Shown piece after piece: positions 49,498 to 61,316 of a stretch of 64,000 bases of DNA (its first letter is position 1; every line of letters starts with the position of its first letter). Under the pieces are notes generated by a model. The model was given only the letters and a program-made list of their open reading frames with translations, made no database searches and was not told the DNA's origin. A program made the position numbers and the translations under genes. Location: assembly GCF_006094395.1 (NCBI RefSeq), contig NZ_CP035291.1, positions 1,054,001 through 1,118,000 of the forward strand, in the 5' to 3' direction. This DNA is from Staphylococcus haemolyticus. GTDB taxonomy: Bacteria > Bacillota > Bacilli > Staphylococcales > Staphylococcaceae.

Positions 49498-52400
49498 ATG
49501 AATCTTTTTAAAAAACAGAAATTTAGTATTCGTAAATTTAGTGTAGGAATATTTTCCACTGTCATAGCTACACTGACTTTCTTATCACATCCAGGTCATG
49601 CAGCAACTCAAGAAGAAGAAAGTAATTCTTCGCAAGCTACCTCGCAAAATGTTAAATCTCAAACTGATGATAAATCAATACATAATAATGATAATTACAT
49701 AGAAAACGAAAAAAATAGTAATGATTCTATAAAAGAAATAGCAACCGCTATTAAAATTAATAATAGCGAAATTAATTCTAAAGTAGATAATGCTAATGGT
49801 ACATATAGAATAGATAATGAAGAGATTAAGGAAAATTCTATAGAGACAAATCAAGACGAAAAAACTATAGAACCAGAATTATCACATCAAAATATTTCGA
49901 AAAATGATAGCAATAATACATTTAATGAAAATAAATCAATTCATAAAAGAACAAAGCGATCTACTGATAACAATGTTGATAATAACCAAGACCAAATGAG
50001 TATAAATGAAACTAATTCTGGTCAAATTATTAACGGTACTTTTACAGATACGTCTAATGGTGCAGTTATTCCTACTAATCAAACAGTGTCTGAAATGAAC
50101 CAAGCAGGTAAAATCACTGGATGGCATGTGAAAGATAATGATCAAACAGAAATTCCTCTTGTGTGGGGACCTAAAGCATTACCACCATATAATCCATACG
50201 TTTTTGATAAAACAAACAATAAAATTGCTGCAGTACTTTCAAAATACCCAAATAATTTAGGTGGCGTAGCGGGAGATAAAACTGTAGGTCCAATTTATCA
50301 AGATGTTGATGTAACACCAGGGTCAGAAGTTCAATTATATTTTATTGGTACTTCAATGGGTAACACAAATGGTATAAATGGTGTTAAAGTTTCAATTTAT
50401 GATTCTAATAACCCTACAGATTTACTTTATTCTGGTAGACCAAACACAGCAAGTAAATCCTTTGGTGTGTTCACAGGTGTTTTTAATGTGCCTAATAATG
50501 TATCGAGATTAAGATTTATGTTTGAAACATTTGAAAAGAGAAGTTATGAAAGTGCCAATGGAGGTAGAATTTTAAAAGGGAAGAATAACTTTGGAGGAAG
50601 TGGATTAGCAGATGTGAAAGTCAATAGTGGTGCTTATTTAAAAGCTACTACTACGCAAACAAAATACACTGTTACATCACCATCAACTTCTACCTCATTA
50701 ATAAATGCTACATTAGAAGTTTCTCTAGAAAATAAAGGTCATTCCCGTTCAAATAAAACACAGTATAAAGTTGTTTTACCTGAAGGAGTACAATTCATAT
50801 CAGCTCAAAATGCTAGAGCAAATTATAATTCATCGAACAGATTATTAACATTAAATGTAGATAGAATTGAACCAGGAACAATTAAAAACATTACGTATAC
50901 AGTTTCTTTACCAACTTCAGAACCCATCAAAAAAGATTTTGATGCTACACTAGTTTATGTTACAGATGGCATAAACATGAATAGAAGAAATGGAAGTCGT
51001 GATTTTGGATCTAATGCTGATGATAATTATTTCAGATATGGCGGTTATAACGAATATGTTAAAACTGAATCTAATCAAAGAAGAGGAAATGTTACTGTCG
51101 CAACACAATCTGTTACGGTGGAAATGTATAAAACTGATTTGCAACAAAAATATAATCAAATAAGTGCTCAAATAGAGCATCTGAACCCAAGTGATTATTC
51201 ACAAGAGGCTTGGTCATCGATGCAAAATGTGCTTAATGCATCAAGACAAATTTTAAATGAAAATGATAATACACCTATCAATGATAGAAAAAACCAAGCA
51301 ACGATTAACGATTTGACTTTAAGATTGGATAAAGAAAGAGCAAAATTAGATGTTGATCAAGCCGCAAAGTCACGTAAAGAGGTAATTAATAACAATAATG
51401 ACGCTACAAGAGAAGAAAAAGATACTGCATTAACACTTTTAAAGGCTACTTTTGATGAAAAAGTTAGAGATATTGAAAGCGCAACAAATATAAATGAAAT
51501 TTCTGAAAGAAAAAAGCAAGCAATCGTTGATATTAGTCCCATAGATGTTATTCCGACAATTAAGCAACAAGCGATACAATCTTTGAATGATAAAGCTGAT
51601 GAAAAACTTATTGAAATAGAAAATGACACGAATGCTACTTTTGAAGAAAGAGAAGAAGCTAAAACAAGTGTTAATGAAGCTCTAACTAATGCTAAAAATG
51701 CTGTAAGAAATGCTACAACTAATCAGTTAGTAGAAACAGTTTTAACTTCTAATAGTAACAACATTAGTCAAATTTCAACGCATGCGATTGCTAGAGATAA
51801 AGCAAGACAGGAATTAGATAGAGTTATTGCTTCTAAAATGTCAGAAATTGATAATGATCATAGCGCAACTATTGAAGAAAAAAATGAAACTAAAGCCAAA
51901 ATTGATGAAATTGCAAAGCAAGCACGATTAAATATTGAACGAGGCGTTCACAATGATGATGTTAAGGTTGCTAAAGACAAAGCATTAAACCAACTTCACA
52001 ATGTTCAAGTTGATGCTATTAAAAAGAATCAAGCGAAACAAATAATAACAGATCAAGCTAACTCTAAAAAAGCAGAAATTGATCAAACGCCTAATGCAAC
52101 AGACGAAGAAAAAGCAGCAGCAAAAGCAAAAGTCGATGAAGCAGTGACAACAGCTAAGAATGCGATAGACCAAGCAACGAATAATGACGGTGTAGACACT
52201 GCAAAAACAAACGGTGTAGATACGATTAACAATGTGCAACCAACGGTTGTTAAGAAAGACGAAGCAAAAACAGCGATAGACAAAGCGGCCGAAGCTAAGA
52301 AAGCAGAAATCGATCAAACACCTGATGCGACAGATGAAGAGAAGGCAGCAGCAAAAGCGAAAGTCGATGAGGCCGTAAATAATGCGAAAGCGTCAATAGA

Positions 52401-55400
52401 TCAAGCTACAAATAACAATGGCGTAGACACTGCGAAATCTGAAGGAACGGACGCAATTAATCACGTTCAACCAGTGGTTGTTAAGAAAGATGAGGCAAAA
52501 GTAGCGATCAATAAAGCCGCGGAAGCTAAAAAAACGGAAATCGATCAAACACCTAATGCGACAGATGAAGAGAAGGCAGCAGCAAAAGCTAAAGTTGATG
52601 AAGCAGTAACAATAGCTAAGAATGCGATAGATCAAGCGACAAATAATAATGGCGTAGACACTGCGAAAACAAACGGTGTAGATGCGATTAACAATGTACA
52701 ACCAACGGTTGTTAAGAAAGACGAAGCAAAAACAGCAATAGAAAATGCAGCTAGAGCTAAAAAAGCAGAAATCGATCAAATGCCTAATGCGACAGATGAA
52801 GAGAAGGCAGCAGCAAAAGCAAAAGTCGATGAGGCAGTAAATAATGCGAAAGTGTCAATCGATCAAGCGATAAATAACAATGGCGTAGACACTGCGAAAA
52901 CAAATGGCGTAGATTCAATCAACAATGTGCAACCAACGGTTGTTAAGAAAGACGAAGCAAAAACAGCGATTGATAAAGCGGCGGAAGCTAAAAAAACGGA
53001 AATCGATCAAACACCTAATGCGACAGATGAAGAGAAGGCAGCAGCAAAAGCTAAAGTTGATGAAGCAGTAACAACAGCTAAGAATGCGATAGACCAAGCA
53101 ACAAATAACGCAGGTGTAGACACTGCGAAAACAAATGGCGTAGATTCAATCAACAATGTGCAACCAACGGTTGTTAAGAAAGACGAAGCAAAAACAGCAA
53201 TAGAAAATGCAGCTAGAGCTAAAAAAGCGGAAATCGATCAAACGCCTAATGCGACAGACGAAGAAAAAGCAGTAGCAAAAGCGAAAGTCGATGAAGCAGT
53301 GACAACAGCTAAGAATGCGATAGATCAAGCGACAAATAATAATGGCGTAGACACTGCGAAAACAAACGGTGTAGATGCGATTAACAATGTACAACCAACG
53401 GTTGTTAAGAAAGACGAAGCAAAAACAGCGATTGATAAAGCGGCGGAAGCTAAAAAAGCAGAAATCGATCAAACACCAAATGCGACAGATGAAGAGAAGG
53501 CAGCAGCAAAAGCGAAAGTCGATGAAGCAGTGACAACAGCTAAGAATGCGATAGACCAAGCAACAAATAACAATGGCGTAGACACTACGAAAACAAACGG
53601 TGTAGATGCGATTAACAATGTGCAACCAACGGTTGTTAAGAAAGACGAAGCAAAAACAGCGATAGACAAAGCGGCCGAAGCTAAGAAAGCAGAAATCGAT
53701 CAAACACCTGATGCGACAGATGAAGAGAAGGCAGCAGCAAAAGCGAAAGTCGATGAGGCCGTAAATAATGCGAAAGCGTCAATAGACCAAGTAACAAATA
53801 ACGCAGGTGTAGACACTGCGAAATCAAATGGTTTAGATTCAATTAACAATATCCAACCAACGGTTGTTAAGAAAGACGAAGCAAAAACAGCGATTGATAA
53901 AGCGGCGGAAGCTAAGAAAGCGGAAATCGACCAAACACCAAACGCGACAGACGAAGAAAAGCAGCAGCAAAAGCGAAAGTCGATGAAGCAGTGACAACAG
54001 CTAAGAATGCGATAGACCAAGCAACAAATAATGCAGGTGTAGACACTGCGAAAACAAACGGTGTAGATACGATTAACAATATCCAACCAACGGTTGTTAA
54101 GAAAGACGAAGCAAAAACAGCAATAGATAAAGCGGCGGAAGCTAAAAAAGCGGAAATCGACCAAACACCAAACGCGACAGACGAAGAAAAAGCAGCAGCA
54201 AAAGCGAAAATCGATGAGGCAGTAAATAATGAGAAAGCGTCAATAGACCAAGCAACAAATAATGACGGTGTAGACACTGCGAAATCAAATGGTTTAGATT
54301 CAATTAACAATATCCAACCAACGGTTGTTAAGAAAGACGAAGCAAAAGCGGCAATCAATAAAGCGGCGGAAGCTAAGAAAGCAGAAATCGATCAAACGCC
54401 TAATGCGACAGATGAAGAAAAGGTAGCAGCAAAAGCGAAAGTCGATGAGGCAGTGACAACAGCTAAGAACGCAATAGACCAAGCAACAAATAACAATGGC
54501 GTAGACACTGCGAAAACAAACGGCGTAGATGCGATTAACAATGTGCAACCAACGGTTGTTAAGAAAGATGAAGCGAAAACAGCGATAGACAAAGCAGCGG
54601 AAGTTAAAAAAGCAGAAATTGATCAAACGCCTAATGCGACAGACGAAGAAAAAGCAGTAGCAAAAGCGAAAGTCGATGAAGCAGTGACAACAGCTAAGAA
54701 TGCGATAGATCAAGCGACAATTAATAATGGCGTAGACACTGCGAAAACAAACGGTGTAGATGCGATTAACAATGTACAACCAACGGTTGTTAAGAAAGAC
54801 GAAGCAAAAACAGCAATAGAAAATGCAGCTAGAGCTAAAAAAGCAGAAATCGATCAAATGCCTAATGCGACAGATGAAGAGAAGGCAGCAGCAAAAGCGA
54901 AAGTCGATGAAGCAGTGACAACAGCTAAGAATGCGATAGACCAAGCAACAAATAGCAATGGCGTAGACACTGCGAAAACAAATGGCGTAGATGCGGTCAA
55001 CAATGTGCAACCAATGGTTGTTAAGAAAGACGAAGCAAAAACAGCAATAGAAAATGCAGCTAGAGCTAAAAAAGCGGAAATCGATCAAACGCCTAATGCG
55101 ACAGACGAAGAAAAAGCAGCAGCAAAAGCGAAAGTCGATGAAGCAGTGACAACAGCTAAGAATGCGATAGACCAAGCAACAAATAACAATGGCGTAGACA
55201 CTACGAAAACAAACGGTGTAGATGCGATTAACAATGTGCAACCAACGGTTGTTAAGAAAGACGAAGCAAAAGCAGAAATCGACAAAGCAGCGGAAGCTAA
55301 GAAAGAAGCAATCGACCATACGCCTAATGCGACAGATGAAGAGAAGGCAACAGCAAAAGCTAAAGTTGATGAAGCAGTAACAATAGCTAAGAATGCGATA

Positions 55401-56633
55401 GACCAAGCAACAAATAACGCAGGTGTAGACACTGCGAAAACAAATGGCGTAGATTCAATCAACAATGTGCAACCAACGGTTGTTAAGAAAGATGAAGCAA
55501 AAGCGGTGATCGATAAAGCGGCGGAAGCTAAGAAAGCAGAAATCGATCAAACGCCTAATGCGACAGACGAAGAAAAGGTAGCAGCAAAAGCTAAAGTTGA
55601 TGAAGCAGTAACAACAGCTAAGAATGCGATAGACCAAACAACAAATAACGTAGGAGTGGACGCAGCAAAAGAGAGTGGAGTCGAATCAATCAATCAAGTG
55701 CAACCAGCGGTTGTTAAAAAAGATCAAGCAAAAGCAGAAATAGACAACGTTGCACAAGCTAAGAAAGCAGAAATCGATCGAAACTCAAATGCGACAGAAG
55801 AAGAAAAAGTAGCAGCAAAATCAAAAGTAGATGAAGCCGCAACAACAATAAAACAAGCGATAGATAAAGCGGTTAACAACTCTGAAGTCGATAATGCGAT
55901 TGATGTAGGTAAAACGGCCATCAATAATATTGAAGCTGATAATTCAGCAAAATCAAAAGCAATTAAGCACTTACAGGAATTAGTCAAACAACAGATGACA
56001 AAAATAGATTCTAATCATTTGGCAACTGAAGAAGAAAAAGCCAAAGCAAAACAAATGATTAAACTACTTTTTGAAAAAGCTAAAATTGAAATAGAAAAAG
56101 CTAAAACATCTTATGAAGTGACTAAAATAGATGCAGAATATAGCAAATTAATTACTAAAACTTTACCTGAAAATAAAGCTAAATTAAATGCAAAGAAAAA
56201 AATTGAAAAAATAGCTAGACAATTGAAAAATAAATTAAATAATATGAATGGCGTTTCAAAAGAGGAAAAAGATAGAATTAAAGTCATCATTGAACAAATA
56301 GTTAAAAAATCATTCAAAGATATTGATCTTGCTTCAAGAAATAATACAATAAATAAGATAGTAAATGATGTTAAAATTCAATTTGCAAATATTAAAATTA
56401 ACAAGCAAAATAATAAAAAATCACTTATCAATAATGAAAATGCATCTGTGATAATAACTACTGAGCAACATAAAACTAATAAAGCTTATCATAAAGTTAG
56501 AAATGAAAAAGGAAGATATCAATTACCAAACACTGGTATAAATAATGATACATCAAGTCCATTAATTTCATTCACATTTGTAAGTGGTTTATTCTTAATT
56601 TTAAGATCAATGAGAAGAAGAGCGTCGAAGTAA
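49498..56633 (+). pseudogene. Second, paralogous LPXTG adhesin with 231-bp DUF1542 array, frame broken once
   Basis: Tandem paralog of the preceding gene: the same signal (FSIRKFSVGIFS), Asn/Ser-rich linker, matching N-terminal domain (SINETNSGQIINGTFTDTSNG), FIVAR-like segment, diverged DUF1542 units, then 16 near-identical 77-residue units (52072-55767), three diverged units, LPNTG (56523-56537), membrane helix and Arg-rich tail. The frame runs 49498-53994 (1,498 aa). The rest continues in the -1 frame to 56633; restored length 2,378 aa. The break is at 53957-53960, where GAAAAG replaces the GAAAAAG of sister units. AAGGAGG ribosome site. Unbroken it would be a sortase substrate like SasC. 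Confidence 0.85.
52072..55767 (+). repeat. Array of sixteen near-identical 231-bp DUF1542-coding units
   Basis: The GCAGAAAT mark at 52072, 52303 and 52534 shows a 231-nt (77-codon) period. From 52072 to 55767 is 3,695 nt, that is 16 x 231 minus 1. Units are mosaics of a few alternating modules (for example TTAKNAIDQ or NNAKASIDQ, TNGVDAINN or SNGLDSINN, IDKAAEAKK or IENAARAKK), and look richer in G+C than the surroundings. Confidence 0.9.
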
Positions 56634-56674
56634 AAAATCACATTTATATTTAATGGATTGCAAGATGAATAGTA

Positions 56675-56728
56675 AACTCCCTAAGATTATTCTACATATT
56701 ACTAGAATAATCTTAGGGAGTTCTTTTT
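56675..56728. terminator. Bidirectional terminator after the second adhesin gene
   Basis: ACTCCCTAAGATTATTCTA and TAGAATAATCTTAGGGAGT form a 19-bp perfect stem, then TCTTTTTAT. Confidence 0.92.
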
Positions 56729-56729
56729 A

Positions 56730-57980
56730 TTAAAATTTACCTGCTTCGTAACCTGCTACATGTCCTGTAACAAGTGCACTTGTAATATTATAGCCACCTG
56801 TATAACCGTGAATATCTAATACTTCTCCACATAAAAATAATCCAGGTTGTAATTTTGACATCATCGTTTTTGGCCAAATTTCTTTTAAACTTACACCACC
56901 ACCAGTTACAAAGGCTTTATCAATTGGTAAAGTGCCGTTCACTTTAAAGGTAAAGGCTTTAAAACAGTCAACTAATTGTTTTAGTTGTTGGTTTGATAGG
57001 TGATGATATGTAGTATTTTCATCGATTTGAGCTTGATTCAGCATAAATAACAAATAGCGTTCTTCTATAAGTCCTCTTAAACTATTTTTTATATACTTAT
57101 CAGGTTCTTCATTTAAAATAGATGTTATTTTTTCCTCTAGAACATGATTTTTGTATTCTGGAAAAACATCTAATTGCATATTAATTTCTTTTGTCTTTTG
57201 GTTTTTTTGTTCTTTATAAACAAATTGACTACATCTTAACGCTGCAGGACCACTTATACCAAAATGAGTGAATATCATATCCATTTTATGACTTATTCTT
57301 TTTTTACCATTTTTCTTAAGTACAGATAATTCTACGTCTTTTAGGCTTAAACCTTTAAGTTCTTTGGATTTAATAAAGTGCTCTGCTGAAGTGATAGGGA
57401 CTTCAGTAGGGAAGAGTTCAGTGATACTATGTCCTAATTTTTTAGCAAACTTATAGCCGTCACCCGTTGAACCTGTTTGAGGCACACTAGTTCCACCAGT
57501 TGCAATAATGACACTTTTACTTGAAAAAATACCTTTATCAGTTGTAACTTCAAAAGTTCCGTTATCTTCTACATTAATCTCATTGACGATAGTTTCCTCT
57601 TTTATGTCAACTTTGTTTTGTTTTATGGTATTTACAAGTGTATCAACTACATCTTGAGATTTATTTGAGACAGGGAACATACGGCCATGGTCTTCTTCTT
57701 TTAATTTGACGCCTCTAGATTCAAAGAAGTCGATTATCGATTCATTATCAAATACTGAAAAGGGACTATATAAAAATTTTCCATTACCAGGGATATTTTT
57801 TATAATTTCTGCGTAAGGTAAACGATTTGTAACATTGCATCTACCACCACCTGAAATTTTAAGTTTTCTACCCAGACCCTTTTTCTTCTCTAATAAGAGT
57901 ACATTTTGACTTTGTTCTGATGCAGCAACCGCTGCCATAAGCCCACTAGGTCCACCACCTATAATAATCGTTTGATACAT
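56730..57980 (-). CDS. HI0933/BaiN-family NAD(P)/FAD-dependent oxidoreductase
   Basis: A 416-aa flavoprotein of the HI0933-like family (Bacillus YtfP). Seen: N-terminal FAD fold TIIIGGGPSGLMAAVAA, KISGGGRCNVTN family signature (about residues 40-55), VIIATGGTSVPQTGSTGDGY, and C-terminal FVTGGGVSLKEI and GEVLDIHGYTGGYN. Physiological substrate unknown. Its neighbourhood with murJ and rsuA-type genes resembles the Bacillus ytfP-ytgP region. Confidence 0.82.
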   Translation of the reverse strand: MYQTIIIGGGPSGLMAAVAASEQSQNVLLLEKKKGLGRKLKISGGGRCNVTNRLPYAEIIKNIPGNGKFLYSPFSVFDNESIIDFFESRGVKLKEEDHGRMFPVSNKSQDVVDTLVNTIKQNKVDIKEETIVNEINVEDNGTFEVTTDKGIFSSKSVIIATGGTSVPQTGSTGDGYKFAKKLGHSITELFPTEVPITSAEHFIKSKELKGLSLKDVELSVLKKNGKKRISHKMDMIFTHFGISGPAALRCSQFVYKEQKNQKTKEINMQLDVFPEYKNHVLEEKITSILNEEPDKYIKNSLRGLIEERYLLFMLNQAQIDENTTYHHLSNQQLKQLVDCFKAFTFKVNGTLPIDKAFVTGGGVSLKEIWPKTMMSKLQPGLFLCGEVLDIHGYTGGYNITSALVTGHVAGYEAGKF

Positions 57981-58253
57981 AGAGTAACCTCCATTTGTTA
58001 ATCATAGTTCTCTTATTATAAATTAAAATACGTTTGAATTCTCAATAAATTTAGTTATAATTTAAGATTGGTTCATCATTAATTAATTATATATCTTGAT
58101 TTATTATGCGTTTAAACTTAAATTTAGTAAAACTATTAAAGTAATTAGTAAACAATTAGTATTTTGTGATATATTTTATAGTAATGCAAGCCCTTAAAAA
58201 TTACAGTTTTTAAATTAAATAATTTGATTATTAAAAAGGCAGGAAGATTAAAT

Positions 58254-59891
58254 ATGAGTGAAAATAAGGAAATGGTAAGAGGTACCTTTCTCATTACATT
58301 AAGTATTCTTATTACTAAAATTTTAGGTGTACTTTTTGTAATTCCTTTTTATGCCATTATGGGTGCAAATGCGGAAGAAAAGTTAGCACCATTTAACTAT
58401 GCTTATGTTCCATATAATATTGCAATTGCAGTAGCAACCGCAGGCATACCGTTAGCGGCTTCAAAATTTGTAGCTAAATATAATGCCTTAGGTGCGTATA
58501 AAGTTGGACAAAAATTGTATAAATCGAGTTTTATAGTGATGTCCATTTCTGGAATAATTGGATTTTTAATATTATTCTTCTTAGCACCAGACATTGCTGC
58601 TTTAACGTTAGGACGTAAAGAAGGCAAAGGCGGTTGGACAATAGATGATATCACATGGATTATCCGAGTTATTAGTATGGTAGTTATGTTCATACCATTA
58701 CTTGCTACTTGGCGTGGAGTATTTCAAGGTTATGAATCTATGGGTCCTACAGCAGTTTCAGAAGTAACAGAACAAATTGCTAGAATAGTTTTTATTCTTA
58801 TAGGTAGTTTTTTAGTATTAAATGTTTTTCATGGTTCTTATCTACAAGCAAATGGTATAGCAACATTTGCAGCTGCTATAGGTGCAATTGCTGGTTTGTT
58901 AACGCTTTGGTATTACTGGCGTAAACGTAAACCACATATACAGAAAATGGTAGCTTCTGATCATACCGGTTTGGACGTGCCATACACAAAAATGTATAAG
59001 GAAATTATTTCATATAGTGTTCCATTTGTTATTGTAAGTTTGAATTTCCCTTTATTTAATTTAGTGGATCAATTTACACATAATAATGCACTAGATGCAG
59101 CAGGATTTCATGCGAATAAAGACTATTTCTTTACAATTTTAAACTTTACAACAAATAAAATTGTCATGATACCAACATCTTTAGCAGCTGGATTTGCTGT
59201 TAGTTTAATACCATTTATTACCAAAACTTTTGCAGAGGGTCGCTTAAATGAAATGCATCGCCAAATTAAAACTTCAATTGGTGTATTAATGTATATAACA
59301 GTTCCGGCTAGTCTAGGTATAATGGCATTGTCTTCACCATTATATACAGTATTTTACCAGTACAATCCAGATGGTAATAAAATATTATTTTATTATGCGC
59401 CTGTTGCAATATTAATTTCTTTATTGAGTGTTACTGCCTCAATGTTACAAGGAATAAACAAACAAAAATTAACAGTTTTTGTAATTTTAGGCTCAGTATT
59501 TGTTAAATTAATCTTAAATATTCCTTTAATTATGATATTCCATACATCAGGAGCTGTTTTAAGTACTGCAATCGCATTAATGGTTGCCAATGTTGCAAAC
59601 TTAATGATTTTAAAAGTTTATGCCAAGTTCCACTTTACAGATACATTGGTTCAAGTTGCTAAAATTTTCATTTATAGTTTAATCATGATGATAAGTGTTG
59701 AAGTAGTATACTTCTTACTAAGCTTATTTATTTCTGTAGATCGAAAATCTGGTGCATTTATAATACTAATTATAGGTGTTATAGTTGGTGGACTGATTTA
59801 TGGAACAATAACAATTAAGAACAGATTAGCTGATGAGTTTTTAGGGGATTTACCTGGTAAGATTCGTCGTAAAGTTGGATTCCTAAGATGA
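58254..59891 (+). CDS. murJ: MurJ/SpoVB-family lipid II flippase (YtgP-like)
   Basis: A 545-aa MOP-superfamily membrane protein with about 14 helices, closest to Bacillus YtgP, reported as a MurJ that flips lipid II outward for peptidoglycan synthesis. Seen: GTFLITLSILITKILGVLFVIPFY first helix, TWRGVFQGYESMGPTA, and ATSMLQGINKQK-like loop (here TASMLQGINKQK). ATG 58254 has AGGAAG upstream; a start 30 nt earlier lacks one. Its end overlaps the next gene by 4 nt. Confidence 0.8.
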   Translation: MSENKEMVRGTFLITLSILITKILGVLFVIPFYAIMGANAEEKLAPFNYAYVPYNIAIAVATAGIPLAASKFVAKYNALGAYKVGQKLYKSSFIVMSISGIIGFLILFFLAPDIAALTLGRKEGKGGWTIDDITWIIRVISMVVMFIPLLATWRGVFQGYESMGPTAVSEVTEQIARIVFILIGSFLVLNVFHGSYLQANGIATFAAAIGAIAGLLTLWYYWRKRKPHIQKMVASDHTGLDVPYTKMYKEIISYSVPFVIVSLNFPLFNLVDQFTHNNALDAAGFHANKDYFFTILNFTTNKIVMIPTSLAAGFAVSLIPFITKTFAEGRLNEMHRQIKTSIGVLMYITVPASLGIMALSSPLYTVFYQYNPDGNKILFYYAPVAILISLLSVTASMLQGINKQKLTVFVILGSVFVKLILNIPLIMIFHTSGAVLSTAIALMVANVANLMILKVYAKFHFTDTLVQVAKIFIYSLIMMISVEVVYFLLSLFISVDRKSGAFIILIIGVIVGGLIYGTITIKNRLADEFLGDLPGKIRRKVGFLR

Positions 59892-60580
59892 GACTAGATA
59901 AATTTTTAGCAAATATGGGTGTTGGAACGCGTACTGAAGTTAAACATCTTTTAAAAAAAGGAAAGGTCACAGTTAACACCTCAGTTGAGAAGTCACCTAA
60001 ATCTCACATTAATCCTACAGAAGATATAGTTCATGTAAATGGCAAGCAAGTTGAGTTCGTTAACAATGTTTATATTATGCTTAATAAGCCAAAAGGTTAT
60101 ATTTCAGCTACACACGATGAATCAAATCGTACTGTAATTGATTTAATTCCGGAATACCAACATCTAAATATCTTTCCTGTTGGAAGGCTAGATAAGGATA
60201 CTGAAGGTTTACTACTTATTACTAATGATGGTCAATTTAGTCATGATTTAATGAGTCCCTCTAAACATGTTTCTAAGACATATGAAGTGACATCGAAAAA
60301 ACCCGTTACTAAAGTTGATATTGACGCATTTAAGAAAGGCATCATCCTTTCTGACGGTCCAGTCAAACCAGCACAATTAACTAGAATAAATGAAACTATA
60401 TCACATGTTACTATCTATGAAGGTAAATATCATCAAGTTAAAAGGATGTTTCACGCCATTGAAAATGAGGTATTAGAATTAAAACGTCTTAAAATCGCTA
60501 ATTTGGCGTTAGATGAAAATCTCAAATCTGGAGAGTATAAGTTACTTTCAGATAAAGAATTAAAACTTTTACAGCATTAA
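59888..60580 (+). CDS. rsuA: Pseudouridine synthase, RsuA family
   Basis: A 230-aa enzyme likely making pseudouridine in 16S rRNA. Seen: N-terminal S4 RNA-binding domain (MRLDKFLANMGVGTRTEV, about residues 1-60), then VGRLDKDTEGLLLITNDG with the catalytic Asp, and the KPAQ and YHQVKRMF motifs. ATGA overlap with murJ shows translational coupling. Confidence 0.9.
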   Translation: MRLDKFLANMGVGTRTEVKHLLKKGKVTVNTSVEKSPKSHINPTEDIVHVNGKQVEFVNNVYIMLNKPKGYISATHDESNRTVIDLIPEYQHLNIFPVGRLDKDTEGLLLITNDGQFSHDLMSPSKHVSKTYEVTSKKPVTKVDIDAFKKGIILSDGPVKPAQLTRINETISHVTIYEGKYHQVKRMFHAIENEVLELKRLKIANLALDENLKSGEYKLLSDKELKLLQH

Positions 60581-60600
60581 CAAAGGAGAAGGTGTTTAAT

Positions 60601-61026
60601 ATGGCTAAAACTACAGGTTTATTTAGAATAATTGCTGGTGTTGGCGCTGCAGCTGTAGCAGTAGTATTATCTCGAAAAGAAAGCAGAGATAAATTAAAAG
60701 AACAATATAATAAATATAAAGAAGATCCAGAGGGTTACAAAGAAAATGCAAGAGGCTTAGCAAGTCAATTAAGTTCTAAAGCTAATGAAACAATTCAAGA
60801 AGTTAGAAATAATCCTCAAGACTATGCTAATCGTTTAAAAAATGATCCAAAATCATTTTTAGAAGAAGAAAAATCAAAATTTACTAATTTAGATGCTAAT
60901 AAAGAAGATTCATTAGAAGAAGGTAAATTTGATGATGAAGGTGGCGCAACTGTTAATAACAATTTAAGAGTTGTCACTGAAGAAGACTTAAAGAAAAATA
61001 ATAATGCATTAGAAGATAAAGACTAA
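60601..61026 (+). CDS. YtxH-like membrane-anchored protein
   Basis: A 141-aa protein: N-terminal hydrophobic helix (GLFRIIAGVGAAAVAVVLS), then a charged helical region and acidic tail (EEDLKKNNNALEDKD). AAAGGAGAAGG precedes the ATG at 60601. Third gene after murJ and rsuA (20-nt gap), followed by a terminator. Unknown function. Confidence 0.65.
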   Translation: MAKTTGLFRIIAGVGAAAVAVVLSRKESRDKLKEQYNKYKEDPEGYKENARGLASQLSSKANETIQEVRNNPQDYANRLKNDPKSFLEEEKSKFTNLDANKEDSLEEGKFDDEGGATVNNNLRVVTEEDLKKNNNALEDKD

Positions 61027-61051
61027 TCTTGATTTTATCTAAGATGTTTTT

Positions 61052-61088
61052 GAACCTGAACATTGAAAAATGTATCAGGTTCTTTTTT
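61052..61088 (+). terminator. Terminator of the murJ-rsuA-ytxH-like operon
   Basis: GAACCTGA pairs with TCAGGTTC, followed by TTTTTT. Confidence 0.88.
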
Positions 61089-61316
61089 ATTTAATAAGAA
61101 GATACGTTTGAAAATAAGTAACTATAATTATTACTAAACATGCTAACGTACAATCTTGTTAAATATAACTACATAAAAGGGTGTCAAATGTATAAACTCA
61201 ATATAGTTAATAATATTTTTTATAAAATCTATAAATATTCTGACATCTTACTGTAATTTATCGCCATAGTTATGTAAAATAAAATGTATATCTATTGAAA
61301 AGGAAGTTGATCTCGA

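Noticed and set aside
54300-55406. A 368-codon open frame on the minus strand inside the second adhesin gene, and many similar ones at 51985-55637
   Set aside because: They repeat with the 231-bp unit, are Cys/Phe/Ile-rich in a way no real protein would be, and have no ribosome sites. They are mirror images of the repetitive coding strand.
52072-55767. Regular direct repeats suggesting a CRISPR array
   Set aside because: The period is 231 nt, fully coding, with no unique spacers of CRISPR size and no cas genes in the window.
53991-56633. Separate 880-aa LPXTG protein
   Set aside because: It starts inside a repeat unit without signal peptide or ribosome site. It is the displaced end of the second adhesin gene.
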